Shown here in pieces: positions 49,116-57,944 of a stretch of 64,000 nucleotides of DNA (its first letter is position 1; every line of letters begins with the position of its first letter). This DNA is from an uncultured Pelagibacteraceae bacterium (GTDB lineage Bacteria; Pseudomonadota; Alphaproteobacteria; Pelagibacterales; Pelagibacteraceae): assembly GCA_902532525.1 (NCBI GenBank), contig CACAIK010000001.1, forward strand, positions 62,001-126,000, read 5' to 3'. A model generated the notes under the pieces. The model made no database searches and was not told the origin of the DNA. It was given only the letters and a program-made list of their open reading frames with translations. A program made the translations under genes and the position numbers.

Positions 49116-50285
49116 TTATTTAGAAAGCATCTTGCCTATATTTTCTAAGGCTTGCATTATATTATCTCTAGATGCGGCAAAACTAAATCTAACGTAATCA
49201 TTACAAGTTTTACCAAACGCAGTGCCAGGAACAATCGCAACTCCAGCTTCATGCATAGCTTTTTTGCAAAACTCAGATCCATTCATGCCAGTCCCTTTTA
49301 TATTCGGAAAAGCATAAAAAGCTCCTCCCGGCAAACTACACTCAACTCCTGGTAAATCATTTAATCCTTTGTGAATTAAATTTCTTCTTAATGTAAATTT
49401 GTCTAACATATCTTTAATAGAATCTTCTGGACCATCTAATGCGGCTATACCAGCATATTGGGCTGCTGCATTTACACATGATACACTATTAATCAAAAGT
49501 TTGTTTACATGTTCAACCAAATGCTCTGGCCAGTAACTCCAACCAAGTCTCCATCCAGTCATAGAATATGCTTTACTCCAACCCTCAAGAACAATTAATC
49601 TGTCTCTTAAATTAGGATAGTTAAAGAAAGTTGGCATTTCCTTATAGTCAAAAATTTGTCTACTATAAATTTCATCACTTAAAATTGTGACCTGCGGATG
49701 TTTTTCTAATTCTTTTGCTAAGTAGTCAATTGCAGGTTTTTCAACAAAGCTTCCAGTTGGGTTGTTTGGATTTATTAGAATTAAAAGTCTAGTTTTGTCA
49801 GTTATTAAAGACAGAATTTTGTCTGGATCAAATTTTAAATCTTTATCCTCAGTTAAATCATATGGAACAGCTTTTGCTCCAGAATAATTAATCATTGACT
49901 CATAAATTGGAAAAGCTGGAGTTGGATGAATTATTTCAACACCTGGTTCACCATAACAAGTAATTGCATAATACATTGTAGGTTTACCACCTGGCATTAT
50001 TAAAACTCTATTTGGATCAATATCAGCATTGTAAAGTCTCTTGACCCATCTTGCGACAGCTTCTCGACATTCTGGAATTCCATTTGATAAAACATAACCA
50101 TGATGACCGTCATCTAGAGCTTTTTTTGCAGCTTCAACAACATGTTTTGGAGTTTTAAAGTCAGGTTGTCCTAGACCTAAATGGATCATAGGTTTGCCTT
50201 GTGCTTCTAATTTTTTTGCTTCTGCTAGAACAGAAAATGCACTCTCAGTTCCTAAACGATCTAATGCTTTTGCTAATTCAATCAT
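49116..50285 (-). CDS. Class I aminotransferase
   Basis: 389 residues, PLP-dependent. Schiff-base Lys238 in GWSKAYSMTGWRLGW, cofactor contacts NPNNPTGS and SDEIYSR (Asp204, Tyr207), and substrate-carboxylate Arg near the C-terminus (YVRFSFA). Resembles aspartate/aromatic-type transaminases of subgroup I-gamma. Located among 2-hydroxyacid enzymes, it may feed or drain their 2-oxoacids. An 89-base spacer upstream holds no recognised element. Confidence 0.88.
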   Translation of the reverse strand: MIELAKALDRLGTESAFSVLAEAKKLEAQGKPMIHLGLGQPDFKTPKHVVEAAKKALDDGHHGYVLSNGIPECREAVARWVKRLYNADIDPNRVLIMPGGKPTMYYAITCYGEPGVEIIHPTPAFPIYESMINYSGAKAVPYDLTEDKDLKFDPDKILSLITDKTRLLILINPNNPTGSFVEKPAIDYLAKELEKHPQVTILSDEIYSRQIFDYKEMPTFFNYPNLRDRLIVLEGWSKAYSMTGWRLGWSYWPEHLVEHVNKLLINSVSCVNAAAQYAGIAALDGPEDSIKDMLDKFTLRRNLIHKGLNDLPGVECSLPGGAFYAFPNIKGTGMNGSEFCKKAMHEAGVAIVPGTAFGKTCNDYVRFSFAASRDNIMQALENIGKMLSK

Positions 50286-50374
50286 AATTTTTCGTCGACA
50301 AACTAACTGAAAAGCAACTTCATGTCTATTTATTTAAAGTGAAAATAATAATAAAAATTATTTATAAAAAATAT

Positions 50375-51526
50375 TTAATTTCGGTAAATTATCTTTGATC
50401 TATCTAACTCTTTTACACTTTTGCAGCCCATAAGGATCATATTTCTTCTAATTTCATCGTGCATATTTTGAAGCAGCCTCTCTACTCCTTGTTGACCACC
50501 TGCTCCTAAACTGAACAAAAAAGCTTTACCAAAACTACAAGCAGTAGCACCTGCAGCTAAAGCCTTGAGAACGTGAGTTCCCCGTCTAACACCTCCATCT
50601 AAAATTATCTCAAGTTTATCACCCACAGCATCTGAAATAGCCTTTAGTTGATCAAAAGGAGTTCTAGATCCATCAAGTTGTCTTCCTCCATGATTTGATA
50701 TTATTATTGCTGTACAACCAATATCAACTGCTCTCTTTGCATCCTCTACAGACATTACACCCTTCAAGGCAAAAGGTCCGTCCCACTTTTTTATACAGTA
50801 TTCTGCATCTTCCCAATTCATTTGTGGATCATACTGTTCATTAACATAATCTATTACGGATTTTGTAATGTTAGTTCCCTTGTCAGTTTTGTGTTTAATA
50901 TTTGCAAGTTCAAATTTCTTGTTCGTAAAATATCTGAATAACCATCCTGGTCTCATCGCGAAATTCATTATACTTTCTAATGTGAATTTAGGAGGAGTTG
51001 TAAAACCAGTTCTGTGATCTCTTTCTCTATTTCCTGCAACCAAAGTATCAACAGTTAAGCATAAACCGTCAAAGTTTGCTCTTTTACACCTATCAATCAA
51101 ATCATCAGTAAATGATTTATCTTTATGGATATAAAGTTGAAATAATTTTGGTCCACTTGATATGTTGGCAATTTCTTCAATCGAAAATGAAGCCATTGTC
51201 GACATGCTATACATGGTACCAAATTTTTCTGCAGCTCTAGCTGAAGCTTTATCTCCATCAGGATGATATAAACTTTGCATAGCAGTAGGTGATAAAAAAA
51301 TTGGCATATCTATTTTTCTACCAAAAACTGTGGTTGATAAATCTGGTTCTCCTACGCTTCTAAGAATATTAGGGATTAAGTCACAATCATCAAATGAATT
51401 TGTATTTCTTTTTAAAGTGGTTTCATCATCTGCACCACCATCAATGTAATGAAAAATTGGAGCTGGAAGTTTTTTTTTGGCTAGCTTTCTAAAATCTTCA
51501 AAATTATAACAATTCTTTAAGCTCAT
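50375..51526 (-). CDS. FMN-dependent 2-hydroxyacid dehydrogenase, LldD-like (copy 1)
   Basis: 383 residues. Family of L-lactate dehydrogenase, glycolate oxidase and mandelate dehydrogenase. Catalytic His279 in SNHGGRQLDGS, FMN-phosphate motif DGGVRRG (310-316, canonical), substrate Tyr27 in FHYIDGGADD and Tyr132 in QLYIHK. It overlaps the second copy by 4 bases. Whether it uses lactate, glycolate or another L-2-hydroxyacid cannot be read from sequence. Confidence 0.92.
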   Translation of the reverse strand: MSLKNCYNFEDFRKLAKKKLPAPIFHYIDGGADDETTLKRNTNSFDDCDLIPNILRSVGEPDLSTTVFGRKIDMPIFLSPTAMQSLYHPDGDKASARAAEKFGTMYSMSTMASFSIEEIANISSGPKLFQLYIHKDKSFTDDLIDRCKRANFDGLCLTVDTLVAGNRERDHRTGFTTPPKFTLESIMNFAMRPGWLFRYFTNKKFELANIKHKTDKGTNITKSVIDYVNEQYDPQMNWEDAEYCIKKWDGPFALKGVMSVEDAKRAVDIGCTAIIISNHGGRQLDGSRTPFDQLKAISDAVGDKLEIILDGGVRRGTHVLKALAAGATACSFGKAFLFSLGAGGQQGVERLLQNMHDEIRRNMILMGCKSVKELDRSKIIYRN

Positions 51527-52677
51527 GCATTTCGGAATCTTAAATTATTTCGATTAAGATCACTGATCTTTGTGCAGCCCATTAATTTCATGTCTCTTAC
51601 TAATTCAGTTTTATATAAGTTAAGTGCTCTCTCAACACCTTCTTGACCTGCTGCAGCTAAAGCATAAAGATATAATCTTCCACCAGCACATGCTTTTGCA
51701 CCCATAGATAAAGCTTTTAACATATGAGTACCTCTTTGAAATCCACCTTCACAAATAACATCTAACTTATCACCAACTGCATCAACAATTTCAGCTAATT
51801 GATCGAATGGTGATCTAGATCCATCAAGTTGTCTTCCTCCATGATTTGATACCATTATACCAGTGCATCCGATATCAACTGCTCTTTTAGCATCTTCAAC
51901 ACTCATTACTCCCTTAAGCGCAAAGTGGCCACCCCACTGAGAGCACAATTTTTCAGCATCATCCCAATTCATAGATTGATCCAACATAGTAGAAAAATAA
52001 TTACCAATTGAAGTATTTGTGTCAGTTCCTTCTTTAACAAAATCTTGAAGATGTGGTAGTTCAAATTTTCCTTTGGTTAAATAATTTATTCCCCACATTG
52101 GTTTTGTGGCAAAACTAAACAAACTCGAAAGTGTTAATTTTGGAGGTGATGTAAATCCAGTTCTTAAATCTCTTTCACGATTTCCCCCTGTTATCGTATC
52201 AACAGTTAAAGCCATCACATCAAATTTTGCTGCTTTTGCTCGTTCTAAACAAGAGTCATTTAATCCTCTGTCTTTATGGAAATAAAATTGAAACATTTTT
52301 GGTGTGTCTATTAAAGATGAAATTTCCTCAACACTAACTGTAGCCAATGCCGAAACACCAAACATCGTATTAAACTTCTTTGCAGCTTTTCCAACCGCTC
52401 TTTCTCCTTCGTAATGGAATAACCTTTGCAGAGCTGTTGGAGAACAATAAAAAGGCAAATCTAATTTTTTTCCAAAAATAGTTGTCGACAAATCCACATT
52501 TTCAACACCTCTTAAGACATTTGGAACTAAGTCAACATCATTAAATGCACTACTATTTCTTGCATAAGTTATTTCATCGTCAGCTGCACCATCAATGTAA
52601 TGAAATATTGGGGATGGCAACTTTTGCTTAGCAAGTTTTCTGAAATCGTAAAAATTATGACAATCTTTGAGTCTCAT
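51523..52677 (-). CDS. FMN-dependent 2-hydroxyacid dehydrogenase, LldD-like (copy 2)
   Basis: 384 residues, colinear with copy 1 without gaps through most of its length, so the pair arose by tandem duplication. Catalytic His279 (SNHGGRQLDGS) and Tyr132 remain. The FMN-phosphate motif is changed to EGGFQRG (310-316), and the residue stretch around 80-90 differs (SPTALQRLFH). It may have a different substrate or weaker cofactor binding. It starts 18 bases after the PagL-like gene and is coupled to copy 1. Confidence 0.9.
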   Translation of the reverse strand: MRLKDCHNFYDFRKLAKQKLPSPIFHYIDGAADDEITYARNSSAFNDVDLVPNVLRGVENVDLSTTIFGKKLDLPFYCSPTALQRLFHYEGERAVGKAAKKFNTMFGVSALATVSVEEISSLIDTPKMFQFYFHKDRGLNDSCLERAKAAKFDVMALTVDTITGGNRERDLRTGFTSPPKLTLSSLFSFATKPMWGINYLTKGKFELPHLQDFVKEGTDTNTSIGNYFSTMLDQSMNWDDAEKLCSQWGGHFALKGVMSVEDAKRAVDIGCTGIMVSNHGGRQLDGSRSPFDQLAEIVDAVGDKLDVICEGGFQRGTHMLKALSMGAKACAGGRLYLYALAAAGQEGVERALNLYKTELVRDMKLMGCTKISDLNRNNLRFRNA

Positions 52678-52695
52678 CTTATAATTATAATATTT

Positions 52696-53247
52696 TTAAT
52701 TTGTTTTGTATCTGAATCCAATTAAAATTGAGTCAGAACCTGGATTTGTACTACCTATATCAGCATTTGAAATGTGGTTATAAGTAACACCAAATATAAA
52801 ATTATTTTTTGTTTCGAAATTAAATTCTATTTCACTCTTAAACTCAATTGGAAAACCCATATCCTTTCCTTTATTAAATTCGTTGTAAAGACCAATGCTA
52901 AAACTAGGCACAATATAAAATCTTTCAGATGGACTGAATTTTTTTTGATATCCAGAAGAAAGATATATCGCATATTCCTCACGATTTTTTATGTTTTTAT
53001 CGTTATCATGCGTAAAAGATTCATTCACATCTCCAAGAATCATTAAGTCATATATTTGAGTCAAATCACCCAAATATTTCAAACTAAAAGTATTATCGGT
53101 GACCTTTTTTTTATTAATTGCTAACATATCTGTCTGATGAGCGTAATCAAAAACTCCAATTTTATAATAAGTTTCTTCTTTAATTTCCGCGTTGGCAAAT
53201 GAGCAGAAAAATATTATTGAAAATATAGTGACAGATAGAGTTTTCAT
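52696..53247 (-). CDS. PagL-like outer-membrane lipid A 3-O-deacylase
   Basis: 183 residues. Signal peptide 1-20 (ending SFANA), then alternating beta strands typical of a small outer-membrane barrel. The C-terminal stretch YNHISNADIGSTNPGSDS matches the PagL/acyloxyacyl-hydrolase pattern HxSN...NPG, giving catalytic His158 and Ser160 with Asn161. PagL removes an acyl chain from lipid A. It starts 8 bases after ccmH in the ccm run and precedes the LldD-like genes. The assignment rests on the motif and topology, not on overall identity. Confidence 0.75.
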   Translation of the reverse strand: MKTLSVTIFSIIFFCSFANAEIKEETYYKIGVFDYAHQTDMLAINKKKVTDNTFSLKYLGDLTQIYDLMILGDVNESFTHDNDKNIKNREEYAIYLSSGYQKKFSPSERFYIVPSFSIGLYNEFNKGKDMGFPIEFKSEIEFNFETKNNFIFGVTYNHISNADIGSTNPGSDSILIGFRYKTN

Positions 53248-53254
53248 ATTAATT

Positions 53255-53614
53255 CTACTTTATAGATACTTTTCTAATAATTAAAAGACCACCAAAAACA
53301 AACAAAATCAAAGGTATTGACCAAAGTAAAAATGTATTTTGGTTTAATTCTGGTTCATATACAATCCATTCTCCATATTTATTTTTTAAATAATCATATA
53401 TTTCTTCTTCTTCTTTACCTTCATCAATCTTATTTTTTACAACAAGTTTCATACTAATAGCAAAATCAGACTGAGAGTCGTAAACAGATTGACCTTGGCA
53501 TATCAAACACCTTAAATTTTTTGTAATTTGATCTACTTTGGTATTTATTTCATTAGCATAGGAAAAATTAAAACTAAAATATAGCAGCAATATTAATTTT
53601 AAAATTTTAAGCAT
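53255..53614 (-). CDS. ccmH: Cytochrome c maturation protein CcmH
   Basis: 119 residues: signal peptide (1-20), thiol motif LRCLICQ (Cys36, Cys39), a helical domain ending YGEWIVYEP, and a C-terminal membrane anchor (about 95-115). It reduces or holds apocytochrome c cysteines for heme ligation. The CcmI/TPR part found fused in E. coli is absent, as in other alphaproteobacteria with short CcmH (CycL). It overlaps ccmG by 8 bases. Confidence 0.95.
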   Translation of the reverse strand: MLKILKLILLLYFSFNFSYANEINTKVDQITKNLRCLICQGQSVYDSQSDFAISMKLVVKNKIDEGKEEEEIYDYLKNKYGEWIVYEPELNQNTFLLWSIPLILFVFGGLLIIRKVSIK

Positions 53615-54152
53615 TTTTTTTTAATAAATTTTTTATTTCTATTAAATTTTCGCTTGTCAATGGACCAATATACTTTTTTATTATCTCATTTGTTTTACCG
53701 CTTATAATAAAAGTTTCAGGAACACCAATAGCTCCGAATTCTATTGATTTTGTTCCATCATTATCGGTAATAATTTCTGAATAAGGATTTCCAAGTGAGC
53801 TTAAAAAACTTTTCGCATTTTTTGGACTGTCTTTATAATTAATTCCAATTATATTTATGTTCATATCTTTTAATTTCATTAAAAACTGATGCTCTTCTCT
53901 ACATGGTGCACACCAAGATGCCCAAATATTTACTACTGAAGGACTATTTTTATCAAATAAGTCTGAAATATTAATTATTTCATCAGAAAATAGTTTTTTT
54001 GCATTAAGTGAAAAATCTATTTTACTTTTTAATTTCTCGTTAGAGTAATCTTTCGATACGTTCAATCCCTTGAGCAAGATTATAAAAATTATTATTAATG
54101 TTAGTAGTAATCCTAAAAATTTAATATTTTTGCTCATTTTTTCTAATGACAC
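53607..54152 (-). CDS. ccmG: Thiol:disulfide interchange protein CcmG (DsbE)
   Basis: 181 residues: an N-terminal anchor (about 11-30) and a periplasmic thioredoxin fold with WASWCAPC (Cys81, Cys84) and the cis-Pro loop GAIGVPETFI. It keeps apocytochrome c reduced. The first ATG overlaps ccmF by 32 bases; a second at residue 6 shortens this to 17 and is equally possible. Confidence 0.94.
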   Translation of the reverse strand: MSLEKMSKNIKFLGLLLTLIIIFIILLKGLNVSKDYSNEKLKSKIDFSLNAKKLFSDEIINISDLFDKNSPSVVNIWASWCAPCREEHQFLMKLKDMNINIIGINYKDSPKNAKSFLSSLGNPYSEIITDNDGTKSIEFGAIGVPETFIISGKTNEIIKKYIGPLTSENLIEIKNLLKKNA

Positions 54153-56001
54153 TTAATAAACCACCAAAACCAATAAATATAGTTGAGATCCATATCCAAA
54201 TCATTAAGGGTTTATATTGATATCTTACATTATAATAACCATCGTCTTTTAGAATATTAAATACTAAAAAATTATCTGAAAATAATGTTGTCTTAATATC
54301 TGCTTCACTCGTAATAGTTAAAGGTTGCTGGTAAATCCTAACTTCTGGGTATAAAGAAAAAGAGGAATTTTTATTTGTTACTTCAAAACTAGCTTTAAGA
54401 GATTTATAATTGTCCACATCTGTAACATTAACTTCTTTTAATTTTACAATCTTTTCATTGAATACTCTTTCATCTCCTACTTTCATATTTGAATTGAATT
54501 CATTAGAAAAAAGGCCATTCAATAAGATACTTGTAATTAATAAACTAAAACCAAAATGTGAAATTTTTTGACTAATCGAGGATTTACTAACAAAAAAATC
54601 CTTAATTGTTATTAATAAAAGATAGATGCTCAAAACTATCAGAGGAATAGATAACAAAAATGAATTTTCTGTTTTTGTTAAAATGACATACGAAATAAGT
54701 AGTGAAACAAAAAAAATAATTAAAATATTATAATTAAACTTTTTTAATTTATCTTTAATCCATTTCAAACTTGGGCCAAAGCTCATGAATATTAAAAAAG
54801 GAATTAAGAAAGGTATTAAAAGATTATGATAAAAAGGTGGACCAACAGAAATTTTTGAACCATTTAAAACTTCAAGAAAAATTGGATAAATTGTACCAAC
54901 AAGAACAACAGATAAAAAAAACATCATAAACCAGTTATTCACTAATATTGCAGTCTCTTTACTTAAAATAAAATTTTCTTTTGCTGTGTTTGATATTTTG
55001 TTCTGATTTAAAAAGAAAATTAATATAGACATCATTATTAAGATAAAAAGAAAACTTAATATATATAACCCCCTTGATGGATCGTTTGCAAAAGTGTGAA
55101 TTGAATTTAAAATTCCAGACCTAACAAGAAAAGTGCCACTCATACTCAGTGAGAAAGTTGTAATTGACAAAATAATAGTCCACTCTTTAAACGAATTTCT
55201 TTTCTGTAATACAATTACAGTATGCAGGAGTGCTGTTAAGCAAAACCATGGCATTAATGAAACATTTTCTACAGGATCCCAAAACCAAAAACCTCCCCAG
55301 CCCAGCTCATAATATGCCCATATAGATCCAAGCAAAATACCAATTGTTAAAAATACCCAAGATACCAAAACCCATTTTTTAATGTGCCTTGCCCACTTAT
55401 CTCCAATATTTCCGCTAATCATTGAGGCAAGTGAAGCTGAAAAGATAATAGATGTTCCAACATAACCTAAATATAAAATTGGAGGGTGAATAGCTAAAGC
55501 AGGATCTTGTAAAATAGGGTTCAAACCTAATCCTTCGCTAGGAATTGGGTAAAGCGTTTTGAAAGGGTTGGAAGTTAATAAAATAAAAACTAGAAAACCT
55601 GAAATAATAATTTGTTGAAATAGTATCGTTAAAAGTTTGTATTTAGTATCTTGTGATCTTGAATTTAATAAAAAAATAAATAGAAAAATTGAAAGGACTA
55701 ATAACCACAATAATAAACTTCCCTCGTGATTTCCCCATGTGCCTGAAACTTTATAAAATAAAGGTTTTAAAGTATGAGAATTGTTGAAAACAGTTTCATT
55801 ACTAAAATCTGAAATTACAAAAGCTGCAACTAGACTAAAAAAACTTACCGTAATCATTATAGTTTGTATTGAAGTAATTAAAATAAAGTTTTTATCTAAA
55901 TATTTATTTTCTGAATTTGCATCTAAATATGACTTAAAAATTAAATAAACAGATGCAATTAAAGCAATATATAAAGAATAATTTCCTAAATAATTAGACA
56001 T
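54121..56001 (-). CDS. ccmF: Heme lyase subunit CcmF
   Basis: 626 residues, about fifteen membrane helices. The heme-handling tryptophan-rich motif WGGFWFWDPVENVSLMPW is intact, as are GTWGNHEGSLLLW and the periplasmic histidine-containing loops. With CcmH it joins heme to apocytochrome c. It starts 5 bases from ccmE's end and overlaps ccmG. Confidence 0.96.
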   Translation of the reverse strand: MSNYLGNYSLYIALIASVYLIFKSYLDANSENKYLDKNFILITSIQTIMITVSFFSLVAAFVISDFSNETVFNNSHTLKPLFYKVSGTWGNHEGSLLLWLLVLSIFLFIFLLNSRSQDTKYKLLTILFQQIIISGFLVFILLTSNPFKTLYPIPSEGLGLNPILQDPALAIHPPILYLGYVGTSIIFSASLASMISGNIGDKWARHIKKWVLVSWVFLTIGILLGSIWAYYELGWGGFWFWDPVENVSLMPWFCLTALLHTVIVLQKRNSFKEWTIILSITTFSLSMSGTFLVRSGILNSIHTFANDPSRGLYILSFLFILIMMSILIFFLNQNKISNTAKENFILSKETAILVNNWFMMFFLSVVLVGTIYPIFLEVLNGSKISVGPPFYHNLLIPFLIPFLIFMSFGPSLKWIKDKLKKFNYNILIIFFVSLLISYVILTKTENSFLLSIPLIVLSIYLLLITIKDFFVSKSSISQKISHFGFSLLITSILLNGLFSNEFNSNMKVGDERVFNEKIVKLKEVNVTDVDNYKSLKASFEVTNKNSSFSLYPEVRIYQQPLTITSEADIKTTLFSDNFLVFNILKDDGYYNVRYQYKPLMIWIWISTIFIGFGGLLSVIRKNEQKY

Positions 56002-56006
56002 ACAAA

Positions 56007-56429
56007 TTAATTGTTTTTCATAGCTTCACTGACTTCAGGAGGCATATAATTTTCATCATGTTTTGCTAAAATCTTGTCAGCATTTAGAAAACTTTTATCC
56101 TTTAAGAAACCTTCGGCAACTACACCCTTACCTTCTTCAAACAAATTAGGTACAGATCCATTAAAGTTGACTAATAATTCATTTTTGAAATCCGTAATTA
56201 CGAAAAAAATTTCTTTATCGTTTATTTTAATAGAATTTTTTTTCACCATTCCACCAACTCTAATTTTTTGAGCATTTCTGATTTCATTAAGGTTTTTAAT
56301 GTCTGTTGGAGACTTAAAATATACTACGTTTTCTTCAAGAGATTTAACCACCAAAAAAATTGTAAGAACTAATGAAATAAAAATTAAAAAAATAAAAAAG
56401 GCTCTAAATTTAACTTTTTTTCCGTACAT
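56007..56429 (-). CDS. ccmE: Heme chaperone CcmE
   Basis: 140 residues: one N-terminal anchor (about 9-28), a beta-barrel OB fold, and the covalent heme-binding His124 in [13 protein letters not shown] with Tyr128. It carries heme from CcmC to CcmF in the periplasm. 11 bases separate it from ccmD. Confidence 0.97.
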   Translation of the reverse strand: MYGKKVKFRAFFIFLIFISLVLTIFLVVKSLEENVVYFKSPTDIKNLNEIRNAQKIRVGGMVKKNSIKINDKEIFFVITDFKNELLVNFNGSVPNLFEEGKGVVAEGFLKDKSFLNADKILAKHDENYMPPEVSEAMKNN

Positions 56430-56440
56430 GTGAATTTTAG

Positions 56441-56674
56441 TTAAACTTTAGATGTAGAAGTGTTTGCTAATATCTCTCTGTACGTTTTTTGCTTAGCTAC
56501 TGATGCAAGTTTCTTTTCATCTAGTGATTTATAATTTTGCTCAAATTTCTTTTTCTCTTTAATTAGGTTTAATTTTACTACCACAAACAAGAAACTAAAA
56601 GAAAGTAGAGTGAATATAAATGACGACCAAACATATACACCGTATCCATTCATATTAAGTATTTCACTAATCAT
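56441..56674 (-). CDS. ccmD: Small membrane protein CcmD
   Basis: 77 residues with a single membrane helix (about 13-36, opening [16 protein letters not shown]) and a charged cytoplasmic tail. CcmD helps release heme-loaded CcmE. The conserved YGxYVWxS pattern and position (overlapping ccmC by 4 bases) support the call. The tail is somewhat longer than in many CcmD proteins. Confidence 0.9.
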   Translation of the reverse strand: MISEILNMNGYGVYVWSSFIFTLLSFSFLFVVVKLNLIKEKKKFEQNYKSLDEKKLASVAKQKTYREILANTSTSKV

Positions 56675-57378
56675 AATCTATTAAGGCCTTTATTTTTAAT
56701 CTTTAACAGTTCTGTATTATATTTCATTAAAAATATCAAAAGTGAAAATAGAGCAAATGCCGCAGTCATTATAGCTAATGGTGTCAACATTGAAGAATGA
56801 ATTGTTGTTTCTTCCAAAATTTTTACTGACGCAGGTTGGTGTAATGTATTCCACCATTCTACTGAGAATTTTATAACTGGAATATTTATAAGACCAATAA
56901 TTGCTATTATTGAGCTAATTTTTTCTGCTTTACTAGTATCTGTCGTAATCTTCCAAGAAGTAATGAACAGTAAATAAAAAATTGAAAGTAAGAGCATTGA
57001 AGTTATTCTTGCATCCCAAGCCCACCAAGTTCCCCAGGTTGGTTTTCCCCAAATTGATCCTGTAACTAAAGCTATTATACTAAAAACAAAACCAGAAGGT
57101 GCTAAACTTTTTGTTATTAAAGAGAAATTTTTATTTTTAAAAACAAAAACTCCAAAAGAAAGAATGGAAATAAATGAAAATATTCCGAGTGATATCCAAG
57201 CTGATGGTACATGGACATACATAATCCTAACTGAGTCACTCTGCTTATAATCCTCGGGAGAAAGAACTAAAGCTTCAACTAATCCAAGTAACAATACAAT
57301 TATAAATAGCGCAAATACAAACTTTTGTATTTTATTAATTATCTTTAAAGTATTATTTGGATTGAAATAATTAATCAT
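56671..57378 (-). CDS. ccmC: Heme exporter/handling protein CcmC
   Basis: 235 residues, six membrane helices. The WWD heme motif is WGKPTWGTWWAWDARITSML, with flanking periplasmic histidines (YVHVPSAW, WNTLHQPAS). It attaches heme to CcmE. First gene of the ccmCDEFGH run. The ABC subunits CcmA and CcmB, which work with it, are not in this window. Confidence 0.96.
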   Translation of the reverse strand: MINYFNPNNTLKIINKIQKFVFALFIIVLLLGLVEALVLSPEDYKQSDSVRIMYVHVPSAWISLGIFSFISILSFGVFVFKNKNFSLITKSLAPSGFVFSIIALVTGSIWGKPTWGTWWAWDARITSMLLLSIFYLLFITSWKITTDTSKAEKISSIIAIIGLINIPVIKFSVEWWNTLHQPASVKILEETTIHSSMLTPLAIMTAAFALFSLLIFLMKYNTELLKIKNKGLNRL

Positions 57379-57425
57379 AATTTTTTATAACACATAAATC
57401 TTAGATTAAAATTGTTCAAAATTTT

Positions 57426-57475
57426 CTGACCAAGAATACAGAGGGAGATAGAGGAAAAACAGTACTCTTGATCAG
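57426..57475 (-). ncRNA. Hairpin with CU-rich loop upstream of ccmC
   Basis: A 14-bp stem (57426-57439 with 57462-57475). Two positions are A-C mismatches if read on the plus strand but G-U pairs on the minus strand, so the folded RNA would be minus-sense. The 22-base loop reads as CCTCTATCTCCCTCT-rich, i.e. anti-Shine-Dalgarno-like. It lies in the 167-base spacer between hspQ and ccmC: possible ccm leader, small RNA, or hspQ terminator (no U-run follows, which argues against the last). Nothing else was seen in the spacer. Confidence 0.45.
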
Positions 57476-57545
57476 AATTAAATATTTTATAACAAACAGA
57501 TATGACGGAGATTTGGGACAATTGTGTTTAAATATTGGCTATTAT

Positions 57546-57866
57546 TTAATTTGAAGGCTTGAAGTAGCTTGATCCACGCTTACCTGAAAAAATTTCATTA
57601 ATTAGAGGGTGTTTTATAGGCTCTTCGGAGTCATCAAATAATAGATTTTGCTCAGACACATAAGCCTCGTAAGTAATTTCGTCATTCTCTGCTAGTAAAT
57701 GATAAAATGGCTGATCCTTTCTAGGTCTCACGTTTTTTGGAATCGATTGATACCACTCCTCTGAGTTATTAAATTCAAAGTCAACATCGTAAATCACACC
57801 TCTAAAATCGAAGTGTCTATGTTTTACAACGTCTCCAATTGAAAATTTAGCTTTTTGAGTACTCAC
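57546..57866 (-). CDS. hspQ: HspQ (YccV-like, hemimethylated-DNA-binding fold)
   Basis: 106 residues. KFSIGDVVKHRHFDFRGVIYDVD and the later QPFYHLLAENDE and YVSEQNLL segments are the YccV/HspQ fold. In E. coli HspQ promotes Lon-dependent proteolysis and was linked to DnaA stability; the role in SAR11 is not established. Divergent from yciB with a 78-base AT-rich spacer. Confidence 0.92.
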   Translation of the reverse strand: MSTQKAKFSIGDVVKHRHFDFRGVIYDVDFEFNNSEEWYQSIPKNVRPRKDQPFYHLLAENDEITYEAYVSEQNLLFDDSEEPIKHPLINEIFSGKRGSSYFKPSN

Positions 57867-57944
57867 GATATTAAATATGGATATTTGATGAAAAAAATCA
57901 ATAAAAAAAATATAAATGTTTTATTAATCTGTTAATATGTAGCA

